Source: Candidatus Obscuribacterales bacterium (lineage in GTDB: Bacteria > Cyanobacteriota > Vampirovibrionia > Obscuribacterales > Obscuribacteraceae). Taken from it: a stretch of 64,000 nucleotides of DNA. Below are positions 1-8,559 of the stretch, piece by piece. The first letter of the stretch is position 1. The number at the start of each line of letters is the position of its first letter. Both the position numbers and the translations under genes were made by a program. Under the pieces are notes generated by a model, which saw only the letters and a list, made by a program, of their open reading frames with translations, had not been told where the DNA came from and made no database searches. The stretch is taken from the NCBI GenBank assembly GCA_020634035.1, contig JACKCM010000001.1, positions 930,001-994,000 on the forward strand. The letters run 5' to 3'.

Positions 1-700
1 AGCTGACTTCATAAGAGAGCGTGTCTGCGAATTGGTCTAGAATTTTTCTTGCTACCGAGGTCATGGTTTCAGGAACGAAAACCTGACGTGGATCTTTAAG
101 GCTTTGATATAGAGCCAGTTCTTCTTCGGTCTGGGCAGACTGATTCGCACAGTTACCCTTCAGTCTTTCGACCACCGATCCGTCCTGGCGACTGACCCAG
201 GAACAGGACTCTTCATGGTTTTTGAAGAAAACGCGGGGGTACTGGCAGAAATTGAAGCCGGTCACCCTGTGGTATCCCGCTCTTGCATGGGCGCACTGGC
301 TGTGGATGCTGTGGGTGACAATCTCTGTATTGTTTAAGGTAAGTAGAGAAGCTGCGGCGATTTTTCTGGCGCCTTGCAATAGACGGGGGCTGAGACCGAG
401 ACCACGAAAAGAGGGATCGACGGCGACACAGGCGAATTCGACATGATAGGGGCTCAGTCTGTGAATGACCATGCCACCGCCTACGATGTTGTCTGCTTCG
501 ACCACCAGAAGCTCTCGGTCGGGATCTTCAATAACTCTGATTATTCCTTCTACCGAAAACATGTCTGGCGCCGGATAGGGTTCATGCCCGGCAGCCTTGA
601 TGCCTGCTTCGCCGAATACGCTAGAGTAGATCTCGGCAATTCTTTTCGCGTCAGGCTTCTGCGCTTTCCTAACCAATACTTTTGTTTCAACGGCAAGCAT
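1..700 (-). CDS. GNAT-family N-acetyltransferase, 3' end cut by the window edge
   Basis: The reading frame starts at an ATG at 700 and stays open to base 1, giving 233 residues with no stop, so the gene continues outside the window. The start is backed by a strong Shine-Dalgarno (GGAGGT, 8 nt upstream) lying inside the end of the preceding gene, which it overlaps by 14 bp. The segment VAVDPSFRGLGLSPRLLQ matches the acetyl-CoA-binding motif A of GNAT enzymes (R/Q-x-x-G-x-G/A), with beta strands before it typical of the fold. GNAT proteins move an acyl group from CoA to an amine; the substrate is not visible here. As the last visible gene of a PLP-enzyme operon it probably acylates the amino product of that pathway, which is inference. 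Confidence 0.8.
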   Translation of the reverse strand, partial: MLAVETKVLVRKAQKPDAKRIAEIYSSVFGEAGIKAAGHEPYPAPDMFSVEGIIRVIEDPDRELLVVEADNIVGGGMVIHRLSPYHVEFACVAVDPSFRGLGLSPRLLQGARKIAAASLLTLNNTEIVTHSIHSQCAHARAGYHRVTGFNFCQYPRVFFKNHEESCSWVSRQDGSVVERLKGNCANQSAQTEEELALYQSLKDPRQVFVPETMTSVARKILDQFADTLSYEVS

Positions 701-1946
701 CTTCCAGGACCTCCATAAAAAAGTCGATCTCTTCTCGGGTGTTGTAAATCTGCAGACTGACTCTGATATAGCTGTCGTCTTCTTCTTTTGAACCTCTACA
801 GTGATCACCTGCCCGGACTAAAATGCCTTCGCTATCCAGATAGTCAGCCAGATCCGGCGAATCGAATTTTTTTAGCTTGAAAGCGATGATGCCGAAGCCT
901 TTTGTGCAGCCGCATCGACCGATGCCAGGAGCGAATTCTATTGCCGCAAGCTCTTTCAGCCTGCCATGAAGATAATGAGTCAGATCAGACAGATGGCGCT
1001 CTATCGTTTCTATGCCTATAGAGTCGATGAATTCAATCGCTGTTTTAAGAGAGAGAATGCCGGCAATATTGAGAGTGCCGCATTCTATAATGCCCGACAG
1101 GCGCTCGGCGCTAAGGGTCATATTCTCTTTGTCTATCTGAAAAGCCGTTTTGGAACCCGATTTAGATGGCCACAGCTGCTGCAGAACTGACTTCTTTGTG
1201 TATAGAACACCGGTGCCGGAGGCGGCGAACATTTTGTGACCGGAAAAGGAGACAAAATCCGCCCCCAGAGCCCGGGTATCGAGCTTGATATGACCGGCAC
1301 TCTGGCTGGCATCCAGCGAGATTAGAACGTTATCGGGTAAGAGCGCTTTGATCTCGGCTATGTCCATCTCCATGCCATAGAGATGATGGACATGACCGAG
1401 AGCTATAAGCCTTGTACTGGAGGAGATTTTGCTCTCTATATCGGCCCAGTCGTAGACGCCGGTATGATGCAGAGAGAAAGGAATTATCTTGATCTTTTTA
1501 CCGAAGCGGCTCAGTACCTCTTGCAGATTGAGCCAGGGGAAGACCGCCGAGTGGTGGTCTTCCATGCAGAGCATGATCTCGTCTTGATCATTGAGGTTGT
1601 GCATAGCCCAACTCAGAGCGACCGTGTTGAGGCTTTCGGTGGCACCACCGGTGAAGGCTATCTCTTCAGGGTCTGCGTTTAGGAATTCCGCCACTTTAAG
1701 GCGGGTTTCTTCCACCCGGGCTGCAAGAGCAGTACTTCTGCCGTAGCTTGCCCGGGAGATATTGCTGCATTCTCGACTGTAGAATCTATTGATTCTGTCT
1801 ATTACCACAGCCGGTTTCTGGGCGGTGGAGGCATTGTCGAAAAATACTGTTTCCGGCTCTGCCACAATCGCAGGAAATAGTCCGCGTAGTTTGTTTGCAG
1901 ATTCGAAAGTAGCAGCAGGGGCTGCTTCTAGAGTGCAACTTTGCAT
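687..1946 (-). CDS. Class V aminotransferase, cysteine desulfurase (SufS/Csd)-like
   Basis: A 419-residue fold-type I PLP enzyme, close to the usual 400-420 residues of SufS/CsdA. The PLP-lysine motif FVSFSGHKMF and the upstream SLDASQSAGH stretch are typical of class V aminotransferases. Near the C-terminus RAGDHCRGS lines up with the RxGHHCA segment carrying the catalytic Cys of SufS, so persulfide chemistry is possible; Gly/His in that motif are changed to Ala/Asp. It overlaps the preceding cysteine-synthase/rhodanese gene by 19 bp and the following acetyltransferase by 14 bp, indicating one transcript. No SUF scaffold genes are nearby, so a dedicated biosynthetic role (C-S lyase or transaminase for a sulfur amino acid) is more likely than housekeeping Fe-S assembly. 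The family is sure; the substrate is unknown. Confidence 0.85.
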   Translation of the reverse strand: MQSCTLEAAPAATFESANKLRGLFPAIVAEPETVFFDNASTAQKPAVVIDRINRFYSRECSNISRASYGRSTALAARVEETRLKVAEFLNADPEEIAFTGGATESLNTVALSWAMHNLNDQDEIMLCMEDHHSAVFPWLNLQEVLSRFGKKIKIIPFSLHHTGVYDWADIESKISSSTRLIALGHVHHLYGMEMDIAEIKALLPDNVLISLDASQSAGHIKLDTRALGADFVSFSGHKMFAASGTGVLYTKKSVLQQLWPSKSGSKTAFQIDKENMTLSAERLSGIIECGTLNIAGILSLKTAIEFIDSIGIETIERHLSDLTHYLHGRLKELAAIEFAPGIGRCGCTKGFGIIAFKLKKFDSPDLADYLDSEGILVRAGDHCRGSKEEDDSYIRVSLQIYNTREEIDFFMEVLEDACR

Positions 1947-3274
1947 TTCGCTCTCCTCCTACCTTTTTTAGTTGGTTTGCCCTGATCGCGCCAGGCGACG
2001 AAGCCTCCTTGCAGACTGGCGCAGTCGAAGCCAAGCCGGCTGAAATAGGCTGAGAACTTTCTCGATTGGTCACCGACCGGGCAGACGAAAAGAATTTTTC
2101 GTCCTTCGGCTATCGGAATGCTGTTCTCGCACAACTCTTCGAAAGTCTCTTGAGGAATATTCAGAGCCCCTTCTATATGAGAACCTTTGAATGCCAGGCT
2201 GCCTCTCAGGTCGAGGACCAGAACATTGTTATCGCTTTCCAGCCACTGCTGCGCCCTGTCAGTATCTAAAGAAGGGGCGCTTTCACATTGGGCTTCGTCT
2301 ATCTCTGCCAGGGCAGAGGCTTTTTTCTTCAGTCCAAAGAGCTGCGGACGATATTTCTGCATGTAAGAGAGATACCATTCAGCCCGGTCGCAGACCAGAA
2401 AGACGGCATTTTTTTTCTCGGTGAGAGTAGCGTCTATAGAGCGAAGATATTTGAGGGCGCCGGCCATACTGGAGCCCCCGGTAGGTCCGGATAGCACTCC
2501 ACAGGATTTGACCAGGGTAAGCATCGAGTCTATCGCTTCGTCGACGCTGACCTCTATGATTTCGTCATAGAACTCTTTTTCGAATAGGCCTACTTCGTGC
2601 ATTTCATCAGAGTTGCGGATGCCTGGAATCAGACCGCCCTTGGTGCAGACTATGCCGATGGTCTTAAGATATGGGCTGCCTGCCGATTTCAGAAATTCGC
2701 CGGTGCCTCTGGTAGAGCCGGTTGTTCCCAGCCCTCCTACAAAATAGTCCACAACATCGAGATCGGCAGCGATTTCGCGACCGGTCATCTCGATATGCGC
2801 TTCGAGATTGCGCTTATTAGTATATTGAGAGGTGTGGAAATATTTGCCCGGCTCCCGGCTCATGATTTTTTCAACTACAAAAAGCGGGTCATTGGGATCG
2901 GTGGGATCGAGGCACTGGGACTGTCCGGGTAGCTCGTCGATTTCGGTGCCGAGCAGTTGCAAGATCTCTTTTACTTCTCTGACCCGTACTCTATTGGTGA
3001 CGATGCGAAAGGGAATCTCGTGCATGGCACAGATCATCTGCATCGCCTTGGCCGTATTGCCGCTCGATGCTTCTATAACGGTCTGACCACTGGCCTTAAT
3101 CTCTGCCAGGTCATGTTTGAGCATGTTCCAGGCGGTCTTGTCTTTTACCGAACCGAAGGGGTTGAGCAGCTCCAGTTTGGCGTATAGATTGATGTTTTTG
3201 AGCCCATGAATCGATGGATCAATCTCCAGCATGGGCGTGTTGCCTATTAAATCCGTGGCATTTTTCACTATCAT
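1928..3274 (-). CDS. Cysteine synthase-like PLP enzyme fused to a rhodanese domain
   Basis: 448 residues. Residues 1-310 form a fold-type II beta-substituting PLP enzyme: LIGNTPMLEID at the start, PFGSVKDKTAW carrying the PLP lysine, EASSGNTAKAM for substrate binding and the glycine-rich GGLGTTGSTRG phosphate loop. Residues 330-440 are a rhodanese domain with the active-site loop FVCPVGDQSRK, whose Cys would carry a persulfide, and the HIEGALNIP signature. Cysteine-synthase paralogues of this kind (for example SbnA, and NGR234 y4xP) make non-protein amino acids such as diaminopropionate precursors. The fused rhodanese suggests sulfur is delivered to, or removed from, the product. It sits 15 nt downstream of the decarboxylase gene and overlaps the desulfurase-like gene. 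The product is not identifiable from sequence alone. Confidence 0.85.
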   Translation of the reverse strand: MIVKNATDLIGNTPMLEIDPSIHGLKNINLYAKLELLNPFGSVKDKTAWNMLKHDLAEIKASGQTVIEASSGNTAKAMQMICAMHEIPFRIVTNRVRVREVKEILQLLGTEIDELPGQSQCLDPTDPNDPLFVVEKIMSREPGKYFHTSQYTNKRNLEAHIEMTGREIAADLDVVDYFVGGLGTTGSTRGTGEFLKSAGSPYLKTIGIVCTKGGLIPGIRNSDEMHEVGLFEKEFYDEIIEVSVDEAIDSMLTLVKSCGVLSGPTGGSSMAGALKYLRSIDATLTEKKNAVFLVCDRAEWYLSYMQKYRPQLFGLKKKASALAEIDEAQCESAPSLDTDRAQQWLESDNNVLVLDLRGSLAFKGSHIEGALNIPQETFEELCENSIPIAEGRKILFVCPVGDQSRKFSAYFSRLGFDCASLQGGFVAWRDQGKPTKKGRRRAKCKVAL

Positions 3275-3289
3275 AGTTCTCTTCCTTTC

Positions 3290-4798
3290 TCAGCTCTGCC
3301 GAGCTTTGTCTTTGAATGCGCAATACTTTTCGTCAAGGGTCCAGGCAAAGTTATCGTGCTCTTTATAGACAGCGACTTTTTTCGCCACCGGCTGCATTAT
3401 CGAATGGCTGGCGCTGAAGTCCATGAAATAGCCTGCGGTATTGACGAAGACCGCCAGGTCTCCTGGTTCGGGCAGTCGCTCTAGAAATACCTGTCTTTTT
3501 GTTATTAAGTCGCTTTCAAGGCATAAATTGCCGGCGAAATAGACCGGGGTAGGCATCGCTAGTGGTGCCGAGGTTGTGTCGTGATTGCTCAGTATAATCG
3601 GGTCTAGAAAGAGCTCCTGGTCTATAAAACTGACGTCCTGTCTTTTCATGTCGAGCAAAACCAGGGTGTCTCCGTCGCTTGATTCTTTCAAGCCGATCAC
3701 CCTGGCTACGGTCAGACCGCACTGGGCTATCAGAGAACGCCCCGGTTCGATCCACAGCTCTATGCCGTTCTCTCGCAAAGTAGAGGCGATGGTGGCATTG
3801 TTCAGATTGACCAGTTTGAAGTTGAGCAGCTCGTTCAAAAAGTCCGGACCGGTGGAAGGGTCATAGAAGTTGTAGATGTTGAGACTGCCCGTCAGGGTGC
3901 CGTTGCGGGCGGAGAGTCCATAAGAGCCGTTATGCCAGGTCAGGGATGGTCTTGCGCCCAGAACAGCCTCTTTTAGCGCTGTCGTATAGCGATTCCAGTC
4001 CTCTTCCTTTTCCAGGTAGTTGACCTTGAAGCCCCCACCGATATTTATCACAGTGGGCTCGAAGCCATAGTCATAGGACAGTTCGATAAGTTCGAGGCAA
4101 TTCTCCAGAGCAAGCGCTTTTTCGGCAATGCTGACCGTATCTACGTGATAAGAGAATCCTAAGAACTCAAGCTGTTCTGAGTGGCTTTCCATCTGGACAA
4201 GTGCTTCTTCTGTCCTGTCCACAGGGGTTCCAAAGCGGCTGGCTTTGGTTTTGAAATTGATATGATCCCCGCGAAAGCCGCAGACCCTGAGCAATATTCT
4301 CGTTTTTTCCTGGGTGCCGAGGTGCTCTTTCAGGGCGACTATCTGGTGAAGCTCCTGCAGGCTGTCCACACTTATGACCGTGTTGTGCAGAAGAGAAAGG
4401 GCGAGGAAATCCTGGTTTTTTGGACCGGTGCTCTGGATTCTGGATGCAGCGAATCCGCACGCCAGGGCGTGTTTTAACTCTTCTACTGAAGAGACATCAA
4501 TGGAGGCCTTTGTTAGAGCCAGCTCTTTCACCAGGGCATCAGAGCGATTGCATTTGTGGGCGAAAAAAATTCGATTTCTCAGCCCATGACCGGAGAAGAC
4601 CCTTTCAAAGTTCTCCAGATTTGTTCTTACACGGTCGGGAAAAACCAGGTTCAGGGGACTGCCCAGGGCTGATAGCAGTAAGTCCACCAATTCTGGTTTC
4701 TGATTCAAAAAGTCCCTGCTTTCCCCTTCTAGAAGCGGTGTTAGAGCTAGATGGTCGGTGGATGTTTTTGTGGGATCTTTCTTTTCTAATACAGTCAT
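3290..4798 (-). CDS. Type III PLP-dependent decarboxylase (Orn/DAP/Arg decarboxylase 2 family; Y4yA-like)
   Basis: 502 residues with the alanine-racemase-type TIM barrel and C-terminal beta domain of the LysA/ODC family. Seen: FFAHKCNRSDALV with the PLP lysine, the barrel motif INIGGGFKV, the substrate-side WIEPGRSLI and the FAGNLCLESD segment that in the family carries the general-acid Cys. Length exceeds LysA (about 420) and fits the Y4yA-type enzymes found near cysteine-synthase-like genes and siderophore synthetases in rhizobia. The predicted reaction is decarboxylation of a D- or meso-configured amino acid or an amino-acid conjugate. It starts two bases after the TAA of the upstream gene and is followed 15 nt later by the cysteine-synthase/rhodanese gene, so it is co-translated in the same operon. 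The substrate is unknown. Confidence 0.8.
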   Translation of the reverse strand: MTVLEKKDPTKTSTDHLALTPLLEGESRDFLNQKPELVDLLLSALGSPLNLVFPDRVRTNLENFERVFSGHGLRNRIFFAHKCNRSDALVKELALTKASIDVSSVEELKHALACGFAASRIQSTGPKNQDFLALSLLHNTVISVDSLQELHQIVALKEHLGTQEKTRILLRVCGFRGDHINFKTKASRFGTPVDRTEEALVQMESHSEQLEFLGFSYHVDTVSIAEKALALENCLELIELSYDYGFEPTVINIGGGFKVNYLEKEEDWNRYTTALKEAVLGARPSLTWHNGSYGLSARNGTLTGSLNIYNFYDPSTGPDFLNELLNFKLVNLNNATIASTLRENGIELWIEPGRSLIAQCGLTVARVIGLKESSDGDTLVLLDMKRQDVSFIDQELFLDPIILSNHDTTSAPLAMPTPVYFAGNLCLESDLITKRQVFLERLPEPGDLAVFVNTAGYFMDFSASHSIMQPVAKKVAVYKEHDNFAWTLDEKYCAFKDKARQS

Positions 4799-4799
4799 T

Positions 4800-6242
4800 T
4801 TATTGAACTTCCAATTGCGCAGACGAATTTGGTTCTAAAAGGGCAAACCAGGGCAGAGGCACTCTGTCTGCAAAGTGGTAGCAAGCCCTGGATGGCAGCA
4901 CCTTGCTTTTTAGATTCAGCAGCGCCTCATAGATGCCGGGTTCGAAGCGAATTATTTCTTGCCGCGAATCATAGCTTTCTGCAATCGCCGCAAGCCCGTT
5001 ATAGGTAGTCAAAACCACTGCCGGCAAAGATTGGATGCGACTCTGCATACGGTGTCGCCGCAGCCAGGGCTTGATCTGGTCTTCCAGAAAAGAAGCTCCG
5101 GACTCGTCCTCCAGAATTGTTGCCAGGTGTCGCAGCACTTCATGGACAGTGACCGGACTGATCTCGCCTTTATGCCCCTCGATAAAGTCGGCTATGGCTT
5201 TTTGAAATTCCGTATCGTCAATCTTCCAGCAGGTCTTTACCGAAGCGTTGAGCAGGTTCCACAGCCAGGCGGCAGTCAGTCGGTGATTGCCGTCGGCAAT
5301 GCTCTCATGTTCATTGATTACAACAGGCGCGGTGCGACCGAGGTAGAGGTTTCTGAGCTCATCAAAAAGTCTATTCGGTTGACACAGCTCAGTAGGCTTC
5401 ATCGCAGCCAGAGGTACCAGGACGATTTCCAGCCAGAGCCCCTGGTACTCTCCTGTGAATATCGATTTATATCGATTCAAAATTGATGAATAAAAGGCGT
5501 AGGCTTCCAGCTCGAAGATAAGCTCGATAGCCTCTGGAGTGGCTCTCTTTTTCTCCCTGTGCAATTCCTGAGCAAGAATCTCACGGCAGAGGCTCAAGGC
5601 TTTGAGGTCATAAAAAGGGTTCAGCGTCTTAGCCCATTCGCAGTGGACTAACTCTAGAACCGAACAGATCTCGTCCAGGCTGTAGTTTCTGCTCCTGGCT
5701 AGCTGAGGCAGTTTATCTGCTAACAGTTTGCTCCTGGGAGGGGCAGGATCGAGCCAGGTATACATTGCATCGGGATTCAGGACCGAGATCAGCGGTTTGT
5801 CGACATAGAGCCAGGGCCATCGGCTGTGTGTCGATGCTCCGGAGATAGGGGTCATTTCCCAGTTGGGCGCGTATTTCGCTCCCCTGGTCGAGAGTATGCT
5901 CTGGTAGCGCTCGAACTGCGAAGAGCCGACACCTATATTGGATATGGCGCTGCCTGGAAAGACTTCTGGGAAGTCTCTTTTAGTGGATCTTTTAAAAACT
6001 GACGCGATTCTCTTGCCAAACAGATGGCGCCAGCGTCTCTCTTCTGCTTCGCTCCAATCGAGCGAGTTCAAGAGGGATTCAGAAAGCTGATAGCAGTCGC
6101 TTTTTTGTCTTTTTGATTCGTTGCTGTTATATGTTCGGGGGTGATTTTGCAGCAGGATGCCCTTCTTTGCCAGATATATGCTTCTGGAAGGAGGTTTCAT
6201 TCTTATATGTGAGGTCGAAATTGATTGAACCCGGGACTGCAT
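4800..6242 (-). CDS. Unknown protein with a ParB/sulfiredoxin-like DGNHR motif
   Basis: A 480-residue soluble protein that opens the PLP-enzyme operon. The only recognisable motif is VVINEHESIADGNHRLTAAW at about residues 315-334, which resembles the phosphate-binding G-x-H/N-R loop of ParB/Srx-fold proteins (cf. DGHHRLAAA). The rest shows no signal peptide or membrane helix and is mostly helical, with Trp-rich stretches. ParB-fold domains are now known as CTPases, nucleases or small-molecule phosphotransferases, so a role as a biosynthetic kinase or ligase for the neighbouring enzymes is conceivable. The start at 6242 lacks a clear Shine-Dalgarno; Met15 is an alternative. The family is otherwise unrecognised. 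Confidence 0.6.
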   Translation of the reverse strand: MQSRVQSISTSHIRMKPPSRSIYLAKKGILLQNHPRTYNSNESKRQKSDCYQLSESLLNSLDWSEAEERRWRHLFGKRIASVFKRSTKRDFPEVFPGSAISNIGVGSSQFERYQSILSTRGAKYAPNWEMTPISGASTHSRWPWLYVDKPLISVLNPDAMYTWLDPAPPRSKLLADKLPQLARSRNYSLDEICSVLELVHCEWAKTLNPFYDLKALSLCREILAQELHREKKRATPEAIELIFELEAYAFYSSILNRYKSIFTGEYQGLWLEIVLVPLAAMKPTELCQPNRLFDELRNLYLGRTAPVVINEHESIADGNHRLTAAWLWNLLNASVKTCWKIDDTEFQKAIADFIEGHKGEISPVTVHEVLRHLATILEDESGASFLEDQIKPWLRRHRMQSRIQSLPAVVLTTYNGLAAIAESYDSRQEIIRFEPGIYEALLNLKSKVLPSRACYHFADRVPLPWFALLEPNSSAQLEVQ

Positions 6243-6626
6243 CGACTCTATTTTGATCCTTTGAAGGGGTGGAGTGGCGATAGTATCCTGAAAATGAAAA
6301 CCGTTATCATTTCTAAAAAGAATTCAATTCTATTTTTTGCGAATCTTCAAAGTCTGTATGCTTGATATATTATATGAAATAGTAGAAAGTCCTCTAGAAA
6401 AACGAGAGAACAAGTTCTTAAAAGCACAGGGATAGTGGATTTCTACCCCTGTGCCCAATCGAAACTTGCTCGGTCGTTTTGTTGAATCAGAAGGTCGCGA
6501 CGTCTGTAAGGGGCTTCCCAAAAGATTGTTTCAAGCCGGGCTCGGCAAAGTAGTCAACTCTCAAGATCCATCCACTGGGTGAATGAATCCCGGCTGCTCC
6601 TTGCGTCGCCCGGAACCTTTCAGGAT
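6243..6626. other. Intergenic region with a terminator-like hairpin
   Basis: No convincing gene. It holds the promoter side of the minus-strand PLP operon and the 3' side of the oxidase gene. An 8-bp inverted repeat (6424-6431 with 6447-6454, GCACAGGG/CCCTGTGC) is followed on the minus strand by TTTT, consistent with a weak rho-independent terminator for the oxidase gene at 6627-7595. Confidence 0.4.
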
Positions 6627-7595
6627 TTAGCCTCCGAACAGACGGGCAATCTCCTTGGCGATACCATGGGAAGTGATATAGCCGGTGCGATGATGACCGT
6701 AGTTGTGAATCAGCGTCCTGCCGTCGGCGAGCTGAATCGGTTCCATGCGAACCAGATCCCGCATACCGCAGAGGATGCGCTTGACACTGACGACATCATC
6801 GAGGGTGAAGTTCAACTCAGGCACCATGGAAGAGCAGCGGGTCAGGATGTCCTTCGTGCTGGCTTCATCCACTTCGGTGGACTGGTTGTCTTCGTCGTAA
6901 ACCGTTCCCAGTTTCAGGAACTTGCCGTGGGGAACGACATAAGCAGGCTTGTTGGGACCGACTTCATCGACATAAGCACGATCCAGCCCGATGGTGTTCT
7001 TGACGGTGACCACTTGCAGGCGACCCGGGCGCAGGCTCGAATCCTTGAGGAGCGAGGCACTACCGAGACCGGTGCAGTTGATGATCACGTCGAACTCCGA
7101 AGGGAAGGAGTCGAGACTGTCGATGTTCTTCTTGACGAACTTGCCGCCTTCCCGAGCCACGTTGAAGCGCAGCCAGGGCAGGTAGCCGGAGGGGTCGATG
7201 ATGGGAGCCGGATCGAGTACCCAGGCGCCTTCGTAACCTTCGGTCAATTCCGCAGCTTGCGCCTGTCTTGCCACAGCATACTCTTTGGCAAACCAGGGCT
7301 TTTCCTTGGAATCGGAGAAGATGACGACAGGCTTCAGCGAAATCCCCGAGTCAGGAATCTCTGCCAGTGCCTTGAATACTTTCAAGCTGTAATTCGCCCA
7401 GCCTTCCACTCTCTGGTCTGCTTTTTCCCTCAGGGGCAGCCACAGTGCGAAGGCATCCGAAGAGTTCGACGGAAATTCACCATCGGATTCCCGAGACCAG
7501 AGGGTAACCTCGTGGTCGGTCGACTGCAGGATGGTCATCGCAGTCGTTAGTCCTGAAACGCCCGAGCCAAGAACTAGTATCCGTAGGTTTTTCAT
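6627..7595 (-). CDS. FAD-dependent D-amino-acid oxidase-family enzyme
   Basis: 322 residues, the typical length of DAO/DASPO. The N-terminus ILVLGSGVSGLTTA is the Rossmann GxGxxG for FAD. VIINCTGLGSASL matches the family NCTGLG signature. The C-terminal LIHNYGHHRTGYITSHG corresponds to the HNYGHgGxG motif that closes the FAD site, with the usual glycines partly replaced by HRTG. Members oxidise D-amino acids (or D-Asp/D-Glu) to keto acids with H2O2. It stands alone on the minus strand, upstream of the PLP operon and separated from it by a hairpin. A Shine-Dalgarno (AGAGGT) precedes the ATG. The family is sure; the D-amino acid preferred cannot be read. Confidence 0.85.
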   Translation of the reverse strand: MKNLRILVLGSGVSGLTTAMTILQSTDHEVTLWSRESDGEFPSNSSDAFALWLPLREKADQRVEGWANYSLKVFKALAEIPDSGISLKPVVIFSDSKEKPWFAKEYAVARQAQAAELTEGYEGAWVLDPAPIIDPSGYLPWLRFNVAREGGKFVKKNIDSLDSFPSEFDVIINCTGLGSASLLKDSSLRPGRLQVVTVKNTIGLDRAYVDEVGPNKPAYVVPHGKFLKLGTVYDEDNQSTEVDEASTKDILTRCSSMVPELNFTLDDVVSVKRILCGMRDLVRMEPIQLADGRTLIHNYGHHRTGYITSHGIAKEIARLFGG

Positions 7596-8559
7596 AATTA
7601 CCTCTTGGTGTCTTTTACCAGCGCTGAGTTCCTTTGATTTTTCTTTTGGAATTCAAGCGGTGGCGTAGGTTAGAGAATTGTCGCGCCAGCCGGTCGGTAG
7701 TCATACCGTAGGTGGTGCGTTCTAATCTCCATTCAGTCTGCAAGGTCCGGTCTTACAAACAGCATCTTGAGCCAGTTATTTATCCCGAAACGAAAGCGTG
7801 TTCCGTCCCAGGTTCGACATTCCGAACTGAATTTGTATTCTTGCTGGCTCAAAGTTAGGTGAGGGGGTTGGTTAAGAAAACTAACTCCGAAAAATTAGGA
7901 TTTGATGAAAGATACTCAGATACTAAATATTTAGAGACTATGAACTCAACTCTTGTCATGATTGTATGCTGACAACTCTTTGCCGATTTCGTTGATACTG
8001 CCAAGGCCACCACTGCCTGGGCTTACTCCTTATTTATGGGGTACTTATAGGAGAGGTTTGAACCCTTGTCAGAAGAGGGTTTAGCGGAATAAATATCGAG
8101 AGATTTTGAATCTTGATTGTTAGCGAGCCCGGGCTAGCAAAGAGGAGTAAAGCTATCGCTAAGCAGTGCTAGCCAAGGGATAGCGGCGCCTCCCCTGGGG
8201 CTTGTTCGCTTCTTTGAAACCGGTTCTAATGAAAATCTCTTGAAAAGCCCTTGAAAAGTACACCGTATTCGATGCCAGAAAAGCGCAATCGACCGGATCA
8301 GATCTTTTCCAATCCCACAGCTATGGAAAAGAGATCAACGGCCGATTGCAAACCCCAATGAAGGGATTAACTCAGATGGGAGTCATCTAGGCTCATATGA
8401 TAGAAGCGCTAAACAGGCGCTGCATCATCATTTAGGATGATTGGCCGGGGTGGAATTTTAGGCGTAACCATTCGTCCCTTGGGGCGTTATCAAACGGCGC
8501 CGGACATGATGAAATTCTAGGAGATGGCTGCAAAATGTTCTATATAGAGGTGAAAGAAA
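7596..8559. other. Long intergenic region with palindromes upstream of the USP cluster
   Basis: 964 bases without a supportable gene, between divergent genes. It contains a near-perfect palindrome centred on CCCGGG (about 8118-8141), the motif TCCCCTGGGGCTT at 8191-8203 and TCGTCCCTTGGGGCG at 8472-8486, about 85 bases before the first universal-stress-protein start. The size and motif content suggest a control region, but no sigma-70 promoter could be placed with confidence. Confidence 0.4.
8472..8486. promoter_or_regulatory. Candidate regulatory palindrome TCCC-TT-GGGG
   Basis: One of several short G/C palindromes of the form TCCC(C/T)TGGGG seen in intergenic DNA of the stress island (also 8191-8200, 11283-11292, 13498-13507, 14867-14876). 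This copy lies 85 bases and the 11283 copy 96 bases upstream of universal-stress-protein starts. The motif is short, and the 14867 copy may simply be a ribosome-binding site, so support is weak. Confidence 0.25.

Noticed and set aside
8118..8141. CCCGGG-centred palindrome considered as a terminator
   Set aside because: No T-run on either side and no gene ending nearby; kept only as a note in the spacer entry.
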